Assembly (NCBI RefSeq): GCF_019209935.1
Contig: NZ_JAHUTN010000010.1
Coordinates: 62,001 to 126,000 of the forward strand
From: Corynebacterium sp. TAE3-ERU16
Lineage (GTDB): Bacteria; Actinomycetota; Actinomycetes; Mycobacteriales; Mycobacteriaceae
Length of the DNA: 64,000 bases
Direction of reading: 5' to 3'
Made by a program: the position numbers and the translations under genes. This document shows positions 8,887 to 18,146 of this stretch, piece after piece (position 1 is the first letter of the stretch; each line of letters begins with the position of its first letter). The notes under the pieces are model-generated. The model was not told where the DNA came from and searched no databases. It saw only the letters and a program-made list of their open reading frames with translations.

Positions 8887-10275
8887 CTAGAACTCCAGGC
8901 CGAGTAGTGCGTTCTCGATGAGTTCGGGCAGTGCCGGGTGGATCCAGTACTGGTCACGGGCCACCTCGCGGACGTCGAGGTCGAAGGCCATCACCGTGAT
9001 CAGCTGCTGGATCAGGGTGGAGGCCTGCGGCCCGATGATGTGGGCGCCGAGCAACCGCCCGGTGGAGCGGTCGGCGATGAGTTTGGCGAACCCGGTGCTG
9101 TCCTCCATCGCCCAGCCGAACGCCACGTCGCCGTAGTCCTGCACCTTGACGGTGACGTCGTACCCGGCGTCGCGGGCCTCATCCTCGGTGAGCCCGACGC
9201 TGGCGATCTGGGGGTGGGTGAAGATCGCGGCGGGAACGTTCTCGTGCGGCATGGGCCTGAGGTCCTCCGGGTGGAGCAGGTTGTGTCTCACCGCACGCAT
9301 CTCCGCGTTGGCGACGTGCTTGAGCTGGTACGGCGAGCTGACGTCACCGAGCGCCCAGACCCCCTCGGCGGTCGTCCGCCCGTACTCGTCGACCTTGATG
9401 CGTGGGCCGTCCATCTCGATGCCGGCGGCGCCGAGATTCAGCTGATCGCCGTTCGGCGTGCGTCCCGTAGCCGCGAGCAGTACCTCGGAGGTGACCTCGG
9501 AACCGTCGTCGAGTTTCAGCGTCACACCGTGCTCGTCCTCGGTCGCACCCGTCGGGGTCACACCCAGCCTCAGGGTGAAGCGTTTCCCCGCGAGCTCGGT
9601 GTAGCGGTCGGAGATGGCGGCGTCGGTCTTGCGCAGCAGCCGCTCCGACCGGTTGACCAGGGTGACGTCGACGCCGAGGGACGCGAAGACGTGGGCGAAC
9701 TCGACGGCGATGAATCCGCCGCCGAGGACCGTCATCGTCTCCGGCAGCTTCTCCAGGCGCATGATGTTCTCGTTGGTGTAGTACGTCACTCCCGATTCCG
9801 CGATCGCCGGGAGAATCGTGGGTCGCGCGCCGGCTGCGATGACGATCGTGTCACCCGTGATGGTGACGACCTCATCCCCAGACCCCGTCTCTAGGGTCTT
9901 CGGGCCGACGAAGCGTGCGGCACGGTCGTAGACGTCGATGTTCGGGGTCTCGTCCCCGCGGCGGTACGCCTCCCCGCCGTCGGCGATGGGGTCGACGCGT
10001 CGGCCGAACACCCTTTCCCGGATGGAGGCCCAGTCCACGCCATTGAGCTGCGCGTCCAGCCCGTAGGTGGCGGCGTTGCGGATCTCTTCCGCGACATCCG
10101 CGGTGTAGACGTACATCTTCGTGGGTATGCAGCCGACGTTGAGGCAGGTACCGCCGAAGCGTCCCTTTTCGACGATTGCGATCTTCCTGTCGTCGAATTC
10201 CGGGCCCGGAATCGAGTTGCCGGATCCGGTTCCGATGATGATGAGGTCGTAGTGGGTGGGGGATGAATTGGTCAT
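8887..10275 (-). CDS. mtr: Mycothione reductase
   Basis: Cytosolic flavoenzyme that reduces mycothiol disulfide with NADPH, the actinobacterial counterpart of glutathione reductase. The 462-residue protein has the N-terminal FAD fold (IIIGTGSGN), the redox-active disulfide in GGTCLNVGCIPTK, the NAD(P)-binding fold LGGGFIAVEFA, an ALGDVSS FAD segment, and the C-terminal HPALPE active-site histidine motif. SGNSIPGPEF after the first glycine motif is typical of Mtr rather than lipoamide dehydrogenase. The ATG at 10275 starts directly before the FAD fold; the longer frame upstream has no conserved sequence. In C. glutamicum mtr also lies close to mqo. Confidence 0.93.
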   Translation of the reverse strand: MTNSSPTHYDLIIIGTGSGNSIPGPEFDDRKIAIVEKGRFGGTCLNVGCIPTKMYVYTADVAEEIRNAATYGLDAQLNGVDWASIRERVFGRRVDPIADGGEAYRRGDETPNIDVYDRAARFVGPKTLETGSGDEVVTITGDTIVIAAGARPTILPAIAESGVTYYTNENIMRLEKLPETMTVLGGGFIAVEFAHVFASLGVDVTLVNRSERLLRKTDAAISDRYTELAGKRFTLRLGVTPTGATEDEHGVTLKLDDGSEVTSEVLLAATGRTPNGDQLNLGAAGIEMDGPRIKVDEYGRTTAEGVWALGDVSSPYQLKHVANAEMRAVRHNLLHPEDLRPMPHENVPAAIFTHPQIASVGLTEDEARDAGYDVTVKVQDYGDVAFGWAMEDSTGFAKLIADRSTGRLLGAHIIGPQASTLIQQLITVMAFDLDVREVARDQYWIHPALPELIENALLGLEF

Positions 10276-10348
10276 GGCAGGTGGTCCGCAGTTCCTTGTC
10301 GTGTCGGGGTCGTGTCCGGATCGGTTGTCGCTGTAGCGGGGAGTCGGT

Positions 10349-11377
10349 TCAGGCCCGGTCGGCCAGGGTCTCGGCCAACCAGTTGATCGCGGCGGTGAAT
10401 GCCCGTTCTCTGGGGCGACGGAGCGAGAGCCACACGTCGTGGCGGGCACCCTCCACCGGGATCACGGTGACATCTGCGCCGAGCGACGGTGCCCACCGCC
10501 GGATCTGATCGACATCGAGTACCGCGTCCGAGGTGTCCGTCACCGCCGAGTACGGCTTGTTGAGCCAGGACTGTGTAGAGCACAACACCAGAACCGGGGT
10601 CCCGCATTCCACACCCCCGGCGTGGACCGTGTCCTGGGCGCGGACGACGGCGGCGAACCAGCCCGCGTTCTTCGCGTGACCGGCTATCGGTTTGATCCGG
10701 GTGTCGAAATCCCACTCGCCGTAGTGGTCGGCGTGGATGGACTCGCCGTAGCCGGCGAGTCCACCGGGGAGGTTGAGTTCCGGTGCCCGGCCCCCCAGTG
10801 CACGGATCAGCGGGCGGGTCCAGCGGTGGAGCGGCGCGGGGAACATCAGGTCGAGCCACGGGCTGTTGAGGACCGTCGCCGCGATCGCGGAGTGTCGCGC
10901 CGCGGCCACGGGGTCCCCGGTGAGCGTCGCCCTGCGGAGGTGGTCCAGCCAGAGGGGGACGATGAGGCCGCCCGTGGAGTGTGCCTGGATGATCACCTGA
11001 CCGTGGTCCTGTCGCACCGCGTCCACGGTCGCGTCGAGATCCTCGAAATACCGGCGGACGTCCCGTATGTCGTGCCACAGCTGTCCCGCCAGGTGGGAAC
11101 GGCCGCACTTGCGCAGGTCCACCCCGTACACGGCGTAGCCCTCCCGGTGGAAGCGCTCGGCGACGTGCCGGTGGAAGAAGTAGTCGCTCATTCCGTGGAC
11201 GAAGAGCATCGCGGGTCGTGAGTCGAAGTCCCGGCAGCCACCCGGAAGGTACCTGACCAGTGTCGCCACCACCGGTCCGTCGCCTTCCGGGTCTTCGCCC
11301 AGGCGAAGGGACCGTCTGGTGAACCCGTCGCCCAGGATGTCGTCCGTGTACGTCTCGGAGATCGGCAGATCGCTCAT
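10349..11377 (-). CDS. Alpha/beta hydrolase, lysophospholipase/monoacylglycerol-lipase-like
   Basis: Predicted cytosolic serine hydrolase of 342 residues. It has an oxyanion/HG segment in MLFVHGMSDYFF, the nucleophile elbow in AHSTGG, and the catalytic histidine in GARHDV near the C-terminus. The substrate is unknown; the family includes monoacylglycerol lipases. The ATG at 11377 is preferred to the upstream in-frame codon because TAGGGT (minus) ends 7 nt before it, fitting leaderless expression. It lies between mtr and mqo, as a related hydrolase gene does in C. glutamicum. Two copies of an 11-bp repeat lie just upstream. Confidence 0.85.
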   Translation of the reverse strand: MSDLPISETYTDDILGDGFTRRSLRLGEDPEGDGPVVATLVRYLPGGCRDFDSRPAMLFVHGMSDYFFHRHVAERFHREGYAVYGVDLRKCGRSHLAGQLWHDIRDVRRYFEDLDATVDAVRQDHGQVIIQAHSTGGLIVPLWLDHLRRATLTGDPVAAARHSAIAATVLNSPWLDLMFPAPLHRWTRPLIRALGGRAPELNLPGGLAGYGESIHADHYGEWDFDTRIKPIAGHAKNAGWFAAVVRAQDTVHAGGVECGTPVLVLCSTQSWLNKPYSAVTDTSDAVLDVDQIRRWAPSLGADVTVIPVEGARHDVWLSLRRPRERAFTAAINWLAETLADRA

Positions 11378-11384
11378 GTCGACC

Positions 11385-11390
11385 ACCCTA
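11385..11390 (-). promoter_or_regulatory. -10 box for leaderless hydrolase gene
   Basis: TAGGGT on the minus strand ends 7 nt before the ATG at 11377. Confidence 0.55.
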
Positions 11391-11422
11391 TCCCGGGGTG
11401 GCGTGGCATGCGGGGCCCGCGA

Positions 11423-11456
11423 CACCGGTGCACGGGCGGACCTCCCACCGGTGCAC
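11423..11456. repeat. Two direct copies of an 11-bp repeat, possible operator
   Basis: CACCGGTGCAC occurs at 11423-11433 and again, identical, at 11446-11456, a 23-bp offset or about two helical turns. Each copy contains the palindrome CACCGGTG. They lie just upstream of the hydrolase promoter and could be a regulator site. Confidence 0.45.
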
Positions 11457-11468
11457 CGGTACGGGACG

Positions 11469-11527
11469 AAAAACCCGGAGAACCCCGCCGCCCGGCGCCG
11501 ATGGGCGGGACGGTGTGGTTCTCCGGG
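11469..11527 (-). terminator. Rho-independent terminator of the secreted phosphatase gene
   Basis: Read on the minus strand, an 11-bp stem (CCCGGAGAACC with GGTTCTCCGGG; arms at 11517-11527 and 11474-11484) encloses a further GC-rich stem and is followed by five T residues (11469-11473). It lies directly after the phosphatase stop codon. Confidence 0.85.
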
Positions 11528-11543
11528 GTCGGGGAGAGGGCTG

Positions 11544-13925
11544 TTACAGGTTGCGCCAGGAGCGGATCGCGGCCAGCAACGCCTCCAGTGCTCCTCCGTT
11601 GAACCTGGGGAGGAAGAGGTGGTCGGTGTTGTTCCCGCTGGACAGTCCGCCCAGAGTGGTCGGGAAATTGAGGTTGGTCAGGATCGCGAGGATCGAGTGC
11701 AGCAACGCGACGATGCCCGTGACCGCGGGAACGGAATCAGTGGGCCGGGGATTTTCGGTGGTGGTGACCGTGGCCGTCGGTTCCGTGGTCACGGTGGTGG
11801 TTCCCGGCGCAACGGTCTCGGTCACCGTCACGGTACCCGTGGCGGGCGCCGGAGTGGCGGTCACCGTGGTCGGCTCGGGTCGTACCGTCGTCGTCGTCAG
11901 GACGGTCGTGGTTTCCGTGACGGTCGTCGGTACCGACGCGGAGGTCTCGGTGACGGTCGGGGGCGTCAGTGTCTGTGTCTCGGTGACCGTGGTGGGGGAC
12001 GGTTGCATCGTCACCGTGACCGGTTCCCGGGTCGTGGTCACCGTGGTCGTGACCGGGGAGGGCGTCGTGGTCACCGTGCCGGTGACCGGATCCGGAACCT
12101 CGGTGGTCACGCTGGTGACGGGTTCCGGCATCTCGGTGACCGTGACCGGGTCGGCGGTCTCCGTGATGACGCTGGTGCTGGTGACCGTGGTGGTGGAGGT
12201 TTCGGTCGAGCACTTCACGACGCTGACCGGAACGGTGAGTTCCCCGGTCTCGGCGCCGGGAACCGTCACGTTGACCTGCTGTTCCTTCTCACCGGCCGTG
12301 CTGGTGTCCGCCGGCGTCACGACCTCGATGGTGGCGTCGTCCGACAGGCCGGTGATTCCGGCCCTCGGATCGAGGAGCTCACCCTCGCAGACGGAGACCG
12401 GTTTCGTCGAGAGTCCGGGTGCCCATATGGCTGCGGGGCGGGCCTCGGAGTGGTCCGAGACGGAGTCCAACGGCACGCAGGCATTCAGCTCGTTGAGTGT
12501 GTAGAAGGGGGAACCGTCGGCGATCGACTGGCACTTCGGCCCGAAGGGTGTCTCCTTCTCGTTGAACAGCATCCGCACCAGAGTGATCCCGGCCTTGTTG
12601 CGGAATGCGTCCCACTGGATGTTAGCGGCCATCGGAACGGTCACCGATGAATTCCACGCGTTGTCCTTGTCGAAGAACCTCCCGGGAGGCGTGGGGTGGT
12701 TCGCCTGCGGGATCTGGAGGTAGCTCTCGACGGGACCGAGGGTCTCGCCGTGGGTGAAGTAGAAGTTACCCGCGACCTCGGAGGTTCCGTTCGCACGGTC
12801 GTCGACGTCCTTGAGCATCAGCCGGATGAGGGGGTCGTAGATCCGGTAGGAATCCGAGGAGCCCTCGCGTCCGGGGCCGAAGGTGTAGAAGTCGTGGACC
12901 TCGTAGAGGTACCGCATCTCCCGGGCGGTCTGCTGGGTCATGTACTTCTCGGTGGCCCAGCCCTCCGCCGGTGCACCGGCTTCCTCGGTGAGCAGTCGGG
13001 CGTAGCCGTTGACGGAGTAGAACTGGTGGGCCTGCGAGATGGCATCCTCATCGTCCAGCGTCGCCAGGTACTCGGGCGAGTAGAGGTGCCCCAGGATCTC
13101 CCGGGCGGCGCTGATGACGGCCGGGTCACTGTGGGACGCCTCACCGGCCTGCTTCTCGTCGGGAAGATCCTGGGAGGCCTTGTACGCCGGGTAATCGAGG
13201 CTGTCCTTGTTCTTGTACTCGATCATCAGCTTGGACTGGGGAGTCTGCTCACCGTCGGCCCCGAACACCCCGGTGTCGATGGGGACCGGGGCGGAGGCGT
13301 CGTAGCCCATCAGCGGATCGAGTGCCGCGTCCGAGTCGTGCAGCCCGATGGCGAAGTTCACTCCGGAGAACTGGGACCGGCCCTTGGGTGAGCTGTGGTA
13401 CCTGAGCTTTTCGTTCGTCCCGGCGTTCGCGATCCGGGTGTAGAAGTCCCGGTTGCGCTCGTAGTTGCGCTGTCCGATAGCCTGCCATTCCTGCGCTCCG
13501 AGGGTGGTGAGTGTTCCGTATCCCCCCTCTTCCGGAGGCGTCAGGTGATCGTTGGCCGGCAGGTTCCTCGTCATCTGCAGTATCTGGTCGATCTCGACGA
13601 GCACCTGCTCACCGAGAGGGGTGAGCGCACCGGGCTGATCCTGCGCCCTCCTGAGGTACTTCATGGTGTTCTTGAAGCGGGAGGAGGAGCTCGCTCCGCG
13701 GGATCCGTGACGGCCCAGCACCATGGTGTAGACCTGCTCGAACCCGTCCGGAGGGGTCGTGGCGTCAGCCGGCGTGCCCATCGGGATGTACTGATTCTTG
13801 AATCCGTACTGGGGAACCGCCGTCTCGTCGGCGGTGGCGGGACTGGCACCGAGGATCGTGGCGGCGGCGACGAGCAGTGCGGTCGTGCGTCTTCTGAGGG
13901 GGTTTCGGAACATACTGGTGGTCAT
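11544..13925 (-). CDS. Secreted histidine phosphatase, MINPP/phytase-like, with Thr/Val repeat stalk
   Basis: Predicted extracellular phosphatase of the histidine (acid) phosphatase clan, 793 residues. A signal peptide with basic RRR and a hydrophobic core ends near SPATADE. The catalytic histidine motif is LGRHGSRG, and FTHGETL (about residue 400) fits the HAE-type proton-donor motif of multiple inositol polyphosphate phosphatases; inositol phosphates or other phosphomonoesters are likely substrates. From about residue 590 a stalk of TVTET/TTVT-type repeats runs for about 150 residues, ending in a hydrophobic segment (VTGIVALLHSILAILTNL) and a short tail without LPxTG. The ATG at 13925 touches a GGAAGAAGG ribosome binding site; an ATG at 13913 is equally possible. 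Confidence 0.85.
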   Translation of the reverse strand: MTTSMFRNPLRRRTTALLVAAATILGASPATADETAVPQYGFKNQYIPMGTPADATTPPDGFEQVYTMVLGRHGSRGASSSSRFKNTMKYLRRAQDQPGALTPLGEQVLVEIDQILQMTRNLPANDHLTPPEEGGYGTLTTLGAQEWQAIGQRNYERNRDFYTRIANAGTNEKLRYHSSPKGRSQFSGVNFAIGLHDSDAALDPLMGYDASAPVPIDTGVFGADGEQTPQSKLMIEYKNKDSLDYPAYKASQDLPDEKQAGEASHSDPAVISAAREILGHLYSPEYLATLDDEDAISQAHQFYSVNGYARLLTEEAGAPAEGWATEKYMTQQTAREMRYLYEVHDFYTFGPGREGSSDSYRIYDPLIRLMLKDVDDRANGTSEVAGNFYFTHGETLGPVESYLQIPQANHPTPPGRFFDKDNAWNSSVTVPMAANIQWDAFRNKAGITLVRMLFNEKETPFGPKCQSIADGSPFYTLNELNACVPLDSVSDHSEARPAAIWAPGLSTKPVSVCEGELLDPRAGITGLSDDATIEVVTPADTSTAGEKEQQVNVTVPGAETGELTVPVSVVKCSTETSTTTVTSTSVITETADPVTVTEMPEPVTSVTTEVPDPVTGTVTTTPSPVTTTVTTTREPVTVTMQPSPTTVTETQTLTPPTVTETSASVPTTVTETTTVLTTTTVRPEPTTVTATPAPATGTVTVTETVAPGTTTVTTEPTATVTTTENPRPTDSVPAVTGIVALLHSILAILTNLNFPTTLGGLSSGNNTDHLFLPRFNGGALEALLAAIRSWRNL

Positions 13926-14598
13926 CCTTCTTCCGGGGATCTGTTTCCGGGGGGTAACGGGGCATTCAGGATGAAACGTAACTCTCCGGTCACGGTTCTC
14001 CGCGTGCGGACATTGACTGTTCACCAGGTTTTCAGGTGAGTGACGCGGAGGTGCTGCACCGTTGACGGCCGATGGAACACCGGAGGTGGGGATGATCCCG
14101 CCCGGTGGGGGTGAACGTGGGGGTGGTGACGGTATGGCCTCCTCTCCCCTCGACCTTCCGCCCCCGGCGGAGTTCGCGCGCTTCCGGCGGGTTTTTCGAG
14201 GTAGGTGGCGTGATGTCAGGAAGATCGGGGGTGTCGGTGGGTGGGGAAGTGGGCATCGAAATCGGGGCTGTGCTGATACCCCCGGGGTGCGGGGCGTAAG
14301 GTGTTACAGCGATAGGCCAGTCCGGGAATCCTTATCTTGGGCCACGCCGGTGCTGGTGAAGGCATCATCGGTCAGTGGTGGTCGATCGGGATGCTCTGCA
14401 GGGGTCCGTCGGTGTCGTGTCATGTCGCGCGTGCCATCCCATCGTTGTCGAGGGATGGGCGGACAGATGAGCGGGCACAGGTCGGCCGGCCAGGGTGGAA
14501 CGGTGGATGATGCCGTGATGGTGGTGGGTCCGGAGAGGATCCGCGTACCGGGACTGGGACGAATGCACAATTCAGAGAACTAGCGAAGGTTGAATACA
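13926..14598. other. Long divergent intergenic region between phosphatase gene and mqo
   Basis: About 670 bp without a gene I can support. It must hold the promoters of the minus-strand phosphatase and of mqo. The phosphatase side contains octamer repeats at 14022-14037. The short open frames (for example 14062-14583, plus) have no motif or clear ribosome binding site. I could not fix an mqo promoter; TTATCT at about 14331 is one candidate -10 box. Confidence 0.5.
14022..14037 (-). promoter_or_regulatory. Adjacent octamer repeats, possible PhoR-type operator
   Basis: Read on the minus strand the two adjacent octamers are ACCTGAAA and ACCTGGTG, sharing ACCTG at an 8-bp period, about 100 bp upstream of a secreted phosphatase gene. 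Corynebacterial PhoR sites are described as loosely conserved tandem octamers, so phosphate-starvation control is a reasonable guess, but I recall no exact consensus to test against. Confidence 0.35.
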
Positions 14599-16107
14599 GT
14601 GTCTGACTCCAAGGTTTCCGCAGCTCATGTGACAGATGAGGTCGACGTCTGTCTGATCGGTGCAGGCATCATGTCCGCCACCCTCGGCGCGATGCTCCGG
14701 CAGCTTGAGCCGGGCTGGTCGCAGCTCGTCTTCGAACGCCTCGACGGCCCCGCCGAGGAGTCGTCCTCGCCGTGGAACAACGCCGGTACCGGGCACTCCG
14801 CGCTGTGCGAGCTGAATTACACCCCGGAGGTCAACGGTGAGATCCAGACCACAAAGGCCGTCGCCGTCAACGAGAAGTTCCAGGTTTCCCGCCAGTTCTG
14901 GTCCTACCTCCTGGAGAACAACGAGCTCGACAACGCACGTGACTTCATCAACCAGGTCCCCCACGTCTCCTTCGCCCAGGGCGACGACCAGGTCCAGTAC
15001 CTGCGCAAGCGCTATGACGCGTTGTCCGTCCACCCGCTGTTCCCGGACATGCAGTTCACCGATGACCAGCAGAAGTTCGCGGAGTTCCTCCCGCTCATGG
15101 CGGAAGGCCGCGACTTCGACAGGCGGAAGGTCGCCATCTCCTGGACCGACGCCGGAACGGACATCAACTACGGTGCGCTGACCCGTCAGTTCCTCCGCAA
15201 CGCGGAAGAGGCCGGGACCGAGATCCGGTACGGCCACGAGGTCGCCGACATCATCCGGGACGGGTCGAAGTGGAAGATCAAGGTCAAGAATGTCCACACC
15301 GGTGACACCAGTGTGGTGCGGGCGAACTTCGTGTTCGTCGGCGCCGGCGGAATGGCACTACCGCTGCTCCAGAAGTCCGGTATCCCCGAGATCCGCGGCT
15401 TCGGTGGATTCCCCGTCTCCGGTGAGTGGCTGCGCTGCACCAACGAGGAGATCATCGCCCAGCACCACGCCAAGGTCTACGGAAAGGCGTCCGTCGGTGC
15501 GCCCCCGATGAGCGTGCCCCACCTCGACACCCGCGTCATCGACGGCAAGACGGGGCTGCTGTTCGGCCCCTACGCCGGCTGGACCCCGAAGTTCCTCAAG
15601 CAGGGTTCCTGGCTGGATCTGGCCAAGTCCCTGCGTCCCACCAACATCCCCTCCATGGCGGCCGTCGGTGTGCAGGAGCTGGGCCTGACCAAGTACCTCA
15701 TCACCGAGGTGATGAAGGACGCCGAGGCCCGCATGGAGTCGCTCCGTGAGTACATGCCGAGCGCCCGTTCCGAGGACTGGGAGCTGGTCACCGCCGGCCA
15801 GCGCGTCCAGGTCATCAAGCCTGTCGCGGGACCGCGGTTCGGTTCCCTCGAGTTCGGCACCGCCCTGATCAACAACGCCGAAGGCTCCATCGCGGGCATC
15901 CTCGGGGCGTCTCCCGGAGCCTCCATCGCGCCTGCCGCGATGCTCGAACTCCTGGAGCGCTGCTTCGGTTCCCACATGGTCTCGTGGGGTCCGAAGATCA
16001 AGGAGATGGTGCCCACCTACGGCACCAAGCTCGCCATGGACGAGAAGCTGTTCCACGAGACCTGGGAGCGCACCCAGAAGACCCTCAAGCTGGAGGACCA
16101 GGCCTAA
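14599..16107 (+). CDS. mqo: Malate:quinone oxidoreductase
   Basis: Membrane-associated FAD enzyme that oxidises malate to oxaloacetate and passes electrons to menaquinone; in corynebacteria it is a main malate dehydrogenase of the citric acid cycle. The 502-residue protein has the FAD-binding start [17 protein letters not shown], followed by family-diagnostic segments [28 protein letters not shown] and [14 protein letters not shown]. The GTG at 14599, about 10 nt after AAGG, gives an N-terminus (VSDSK) matching the start remembered for the C. glutamicum protein; a TTG nine bases upstream is the alternative. The chelatase gene starts 2 bp after its stop codon. Confidence 0.97.
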   Translation: MSDSKVSAAHVTDEVDVCLIGAGIMSATLGAMLRQLEPGWSQLVFERLDGPAEESSSPWNNAGTGHSALCELNYTPEVNGEIQTTKAVAVNEKFQVSRQFWSYLLENNELDNARDFINQVPHVSFAQGDDQVQYLRKRYDALSVHPLFPDMQFTDDQQKFAEFLPLMAEGRDFDRRKVAISWTDAGTDINYGALTRQFLRNAEEAGTEIRYGHEVADIIRDGSKWKIKVKNVHTGDTSVVRANFVFVGAGGMALPLLQKSGIPEIRGFGGFPVSGEWLRCTNEEIIAQHHAKVYGKASVGAPPMSVPHLDTRVIDGKTGLLFGPYAGWTPKFLKQGSWLDLAKSLRPTNIPSMAAVGVQELGLTKYLITEVMKDAEARMESLREYMPSARSEDWELVTAGQRVQVIKPVAGPRFGSLEFGTALINNAEGSIAGILGASPGASIAPAAMLELLERCFGSHMVSWGPKIKEMVPTYGTKLAMDEKLFHETWERTQKTLKLEDQA

Positions 16108-16109
16108 CA

Positions 16110-17234
16110 GTGACGCACTCCACCCCCGACGCCGGTTATCCGTTCGCTGCGGTCGTGGGTCAGGATCAGCTTCGGCTGGCCCTGATCCTCAACGCCGTCT
16201 CGCCCCGGATCGGGGGTGTCGTCGTGCGCGGGGAAAAGGGCACGGCGAAGACGACCACCGTGCGGGCCTTCGCGGCCCTGCTCGGTGGAGCGCCGCTCGT
16301 CAACCTCCCCATCGGCGCCACCGAGGACCGCGTGGTCGGTTCGCTCGACGTCGAGACGGTACTCACGACCGGGCGCGCGGAATACCATCCGGGACTGCTG
16401 GCACAGGCCGACGGGGGCGTGCTCTACGTCGACGAGGTGAATCTCCTCGCCGATCACCTCGTGGACACGCTCCTCGATGCGGCCGCCACCGGCCGCGTCA
16501 CCATCGAGAGGGACGGCATCTCGCACAGCTCCCCCGCGAACTTCGTGCTCGTCGGGACGATGAACCCGGAGGAGGGGGAGCTGCGTCCCCAGCTGCTCGA
16601 CCGCTTCGGGCTGGCCGTCGATGTCGTCGCATCACGTGATGTGGAGATCCGCACCGAGATCATCCGGCGGCGCCTGGCCTACGAGGCGGATCCCGCGGGA
16701 TTCGCGTCGGTGTGGGCGGAGGAGGACGCCGATCTCTCCGCCCGCATCGCCCGGGCGCGGGAGATTCTCCCCCGGGTCGAGCTCACGGGGACGAACCTGG
16801 CCCGCATCGCGCACATCTGCGCCAGCTTCGACGTCGACGGAATGCGCGCCGATCTCGTCATCGCGCGCGCCGCGGCGGCCTGCGCCGCCTACCGCGGCGA
16901 CACCGTCGTCACCGACGGGGACATCCGGACCGCGGCGCAGCTCGCGCTACCGCACCGACGCCGCCGCGATCCCTTCGATGAGCCGGGTCTCGACGAGGAC
17001 AAGCTCGACGAGACCATGGACGAGGCCCGCGACCAGCACCCGGAGCAGCCGGAGGACAACGCCCCGGAACCGGAGGCGAACGATCCGGAGCCCGAGGACC
17101 GGGACACAGAGGACGACACCCCCCAGGATCCTCCTGAGCAGACCGATGAACCGTCCGAACAGCCGACCTCCGACGGGAAGGCAGGTCGCGCCGAACAGGG
17201 CGCCCCCTTTCGTTCCGCGGGTACTGAGGCGTAA
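16110..17234 (+). CDS. Magnesium/cobalt-chelatase-like ATPase, ChlI (AAA+) half
   Basis: AAA+ ATPase related to the BchI/ChlI subunit of metal chelatases, 374 residues. Walker A is [10 protein letters not shown] (about residue 35), Walker B and sensor segments are [12 protein letters not shown] and [13 protein letters not shown], and [14 protein letters not shown] is the ChlI arginine-finger region. The C-terminal 70 residues are Asp/Glu/Pro-rich. In other actinobacteria this domain is usually fused to a VWA domain in one protein of about 630 residues; here the frame closes at 17234 while the VWA half follows in the +1 frame (see next entry). It starts with GTG 2 bp after mqo. The role is unproven; metal insertion into tetrapyrroles is the family function. 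Confidence 0.8.
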   Translation: MTHSTPDAGYPFAAVVGQDQLRLALILNAVSPRIGGVVVRGEKGTAKTTTVRAFAALLGGAPLVNLPIGATEDRVVGSLDVETVLTTGRAEYHPGLLAQADGGVLYVDEVNLLADHLVDTLLDAAATGRVTIERDGISHSSPANFVLVGTMNPEEGELRPQLLDRFGLAVDVVASRDVEIRTEIIRRRLAYEADPAGFASVWAEEDADLSARIARAREILPRVELTGTNLARIAHICASFDVDGMRADLVIARAAAACAAYRGDTVVTDGDIRTAAQLALPHRRRRDPFDEPGLDEDKLDETMDEARDQHPEQPEDNAPEPEANDPEPEDRDTEDDTPQDPPEQTDEPSEQPTSDGKAGRAEQGAPFRSAGTEA

Positions 17235-17985
17235 GGGCTCCGGAGATGAGGGGGTCCCCGGGCGCCGTTCCAAGGCGTGGTCGGCACAGGGGCAGAACGT
17301 TCGGGCGATCCCGGGTGGTCGCGGACTGAACGTCGTCGGTTCGGTGCTCGCCGCCGCTGAGCGGGGTGCCGGGATCGTGGACGGCCTGATCGACTTCCGG
17401 CCCGAGGACCTCCGCGGTTCACTCCGGCGGGGCATGGAGTCCAACCTCATCGTCTTCGTCGTCGACGCCTCGGGATCGATGGCGGGCAGGGACCGGCTCT
17501 CCGCCGTGACCGGCGCCGTCGTCTCGATGCTCCGGGACGCCTATCAGCGCCGTGACAGGATCGCGGTGATCTCGGTCAGGGGATCAGCCCCCGAGATCCT
17601 GCTTCCCCCGACCGGATCGACCGTGACCGCGGTGCGCCGGCTCGAGGGGGCCCCGACCGGCGGGCGTACGCCTCTCGGTGAGGGCCTGATGATGGCCCAC
17701 GACCTGATCGAACGGGAACACCGCAGGGAACCCGGGCGACGGGCCCTGCTCGTCGTGCTCTCCGACGGGCGCGCCACCGGGGTATCCGGGACCGCCGGGG
17801 CCCGCCGGGCAGCCGCCGTGATCCGGGAGCGCGGACTCGCGGGCAGTCTGGTGATTGACTGTGAGCGGGCGGGTCGCATCCGACTCGGCCTGGCTGCGGA
17901 CCTCGCGAAACGGCTCGAGGGGGTCTGCGTCCGGCTCGATGAGGTGTCGGCGGATTCGGTGGCCGGTGTCATCGAGGCGGTCTGA
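17208..17985 (+). pseudogene. VWA (ChlD) half of the chelatase, separated by a +1 frameshift
   Basis: This frame encodes the C-terminal VWA integrin-I domain of ChlD-type chelatases: the linker motif GVPGRRSKAW, the MIDAS motif DASGSMAG, GGRTPLGEG and VVLSDGRATG. It aligns as the direct continuation of the ChlI frame if one base of the C5T3 tract at 17203-17210 is removed, giving [11 protein letters not shown] at the joint. No ATG, GTG or TTG with a ribosome binding site lies near the joint; the first in-frame start is a GTG at 17344, which would still cover the VWA domain. It may be a true frameshift mutation, a sequencing error in a homopolymer, or programmed +1 slippage. Confidence 0.7.
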
Positions 17986-18037
17986 GTGACCGTCGAAGAC
18001 TGAGGAGTGTCCCACAGTTCGCCCGGAAACCTCAGAC

Positions 18038-18056
18038 ATAGCTGAGCCTAAACTAA
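18038..18056 (-). promoter_or_regulatory. DtxR-like iron box upstream of the broken HtaA gene
   Basis: The minus-strand 19-mer TTAGTTTAGGCTCAGCTAT matches the DtxR consensus TTAGGTTAGGCTAACCTAA at 15 of 19 positions by my count. It overlaps a plausible -10 box (TAAACT, 18049-18054), so iron-loaded DtxR would block transcription of the gene at 18147. Confidence 0.65.
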
Positions 18057-18146
18057 GCTTCCGGTCAAAGGCGGCGCCGTTCCGTCCGGGCCGGCCCCGG
18101 GGTCACGGTGCGGTACCGCACCTTCCGAGTGACCCGAGGACACCGC

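Noticed and set aside
11544..11640. Possible sortase signal at the end of the secreted phosphatase
   Set aside because: The segment LFLPRFNGG does not fit LPxTG, and the hydrophobic stretch lies before rather than after it.
14062..14583. 173-codon open frame upstream of mqo
   Set aside because: No ribosome binding site, no recognisable domain, Gly/Arg-rich composition; it occupies the region expected to hold promoters.
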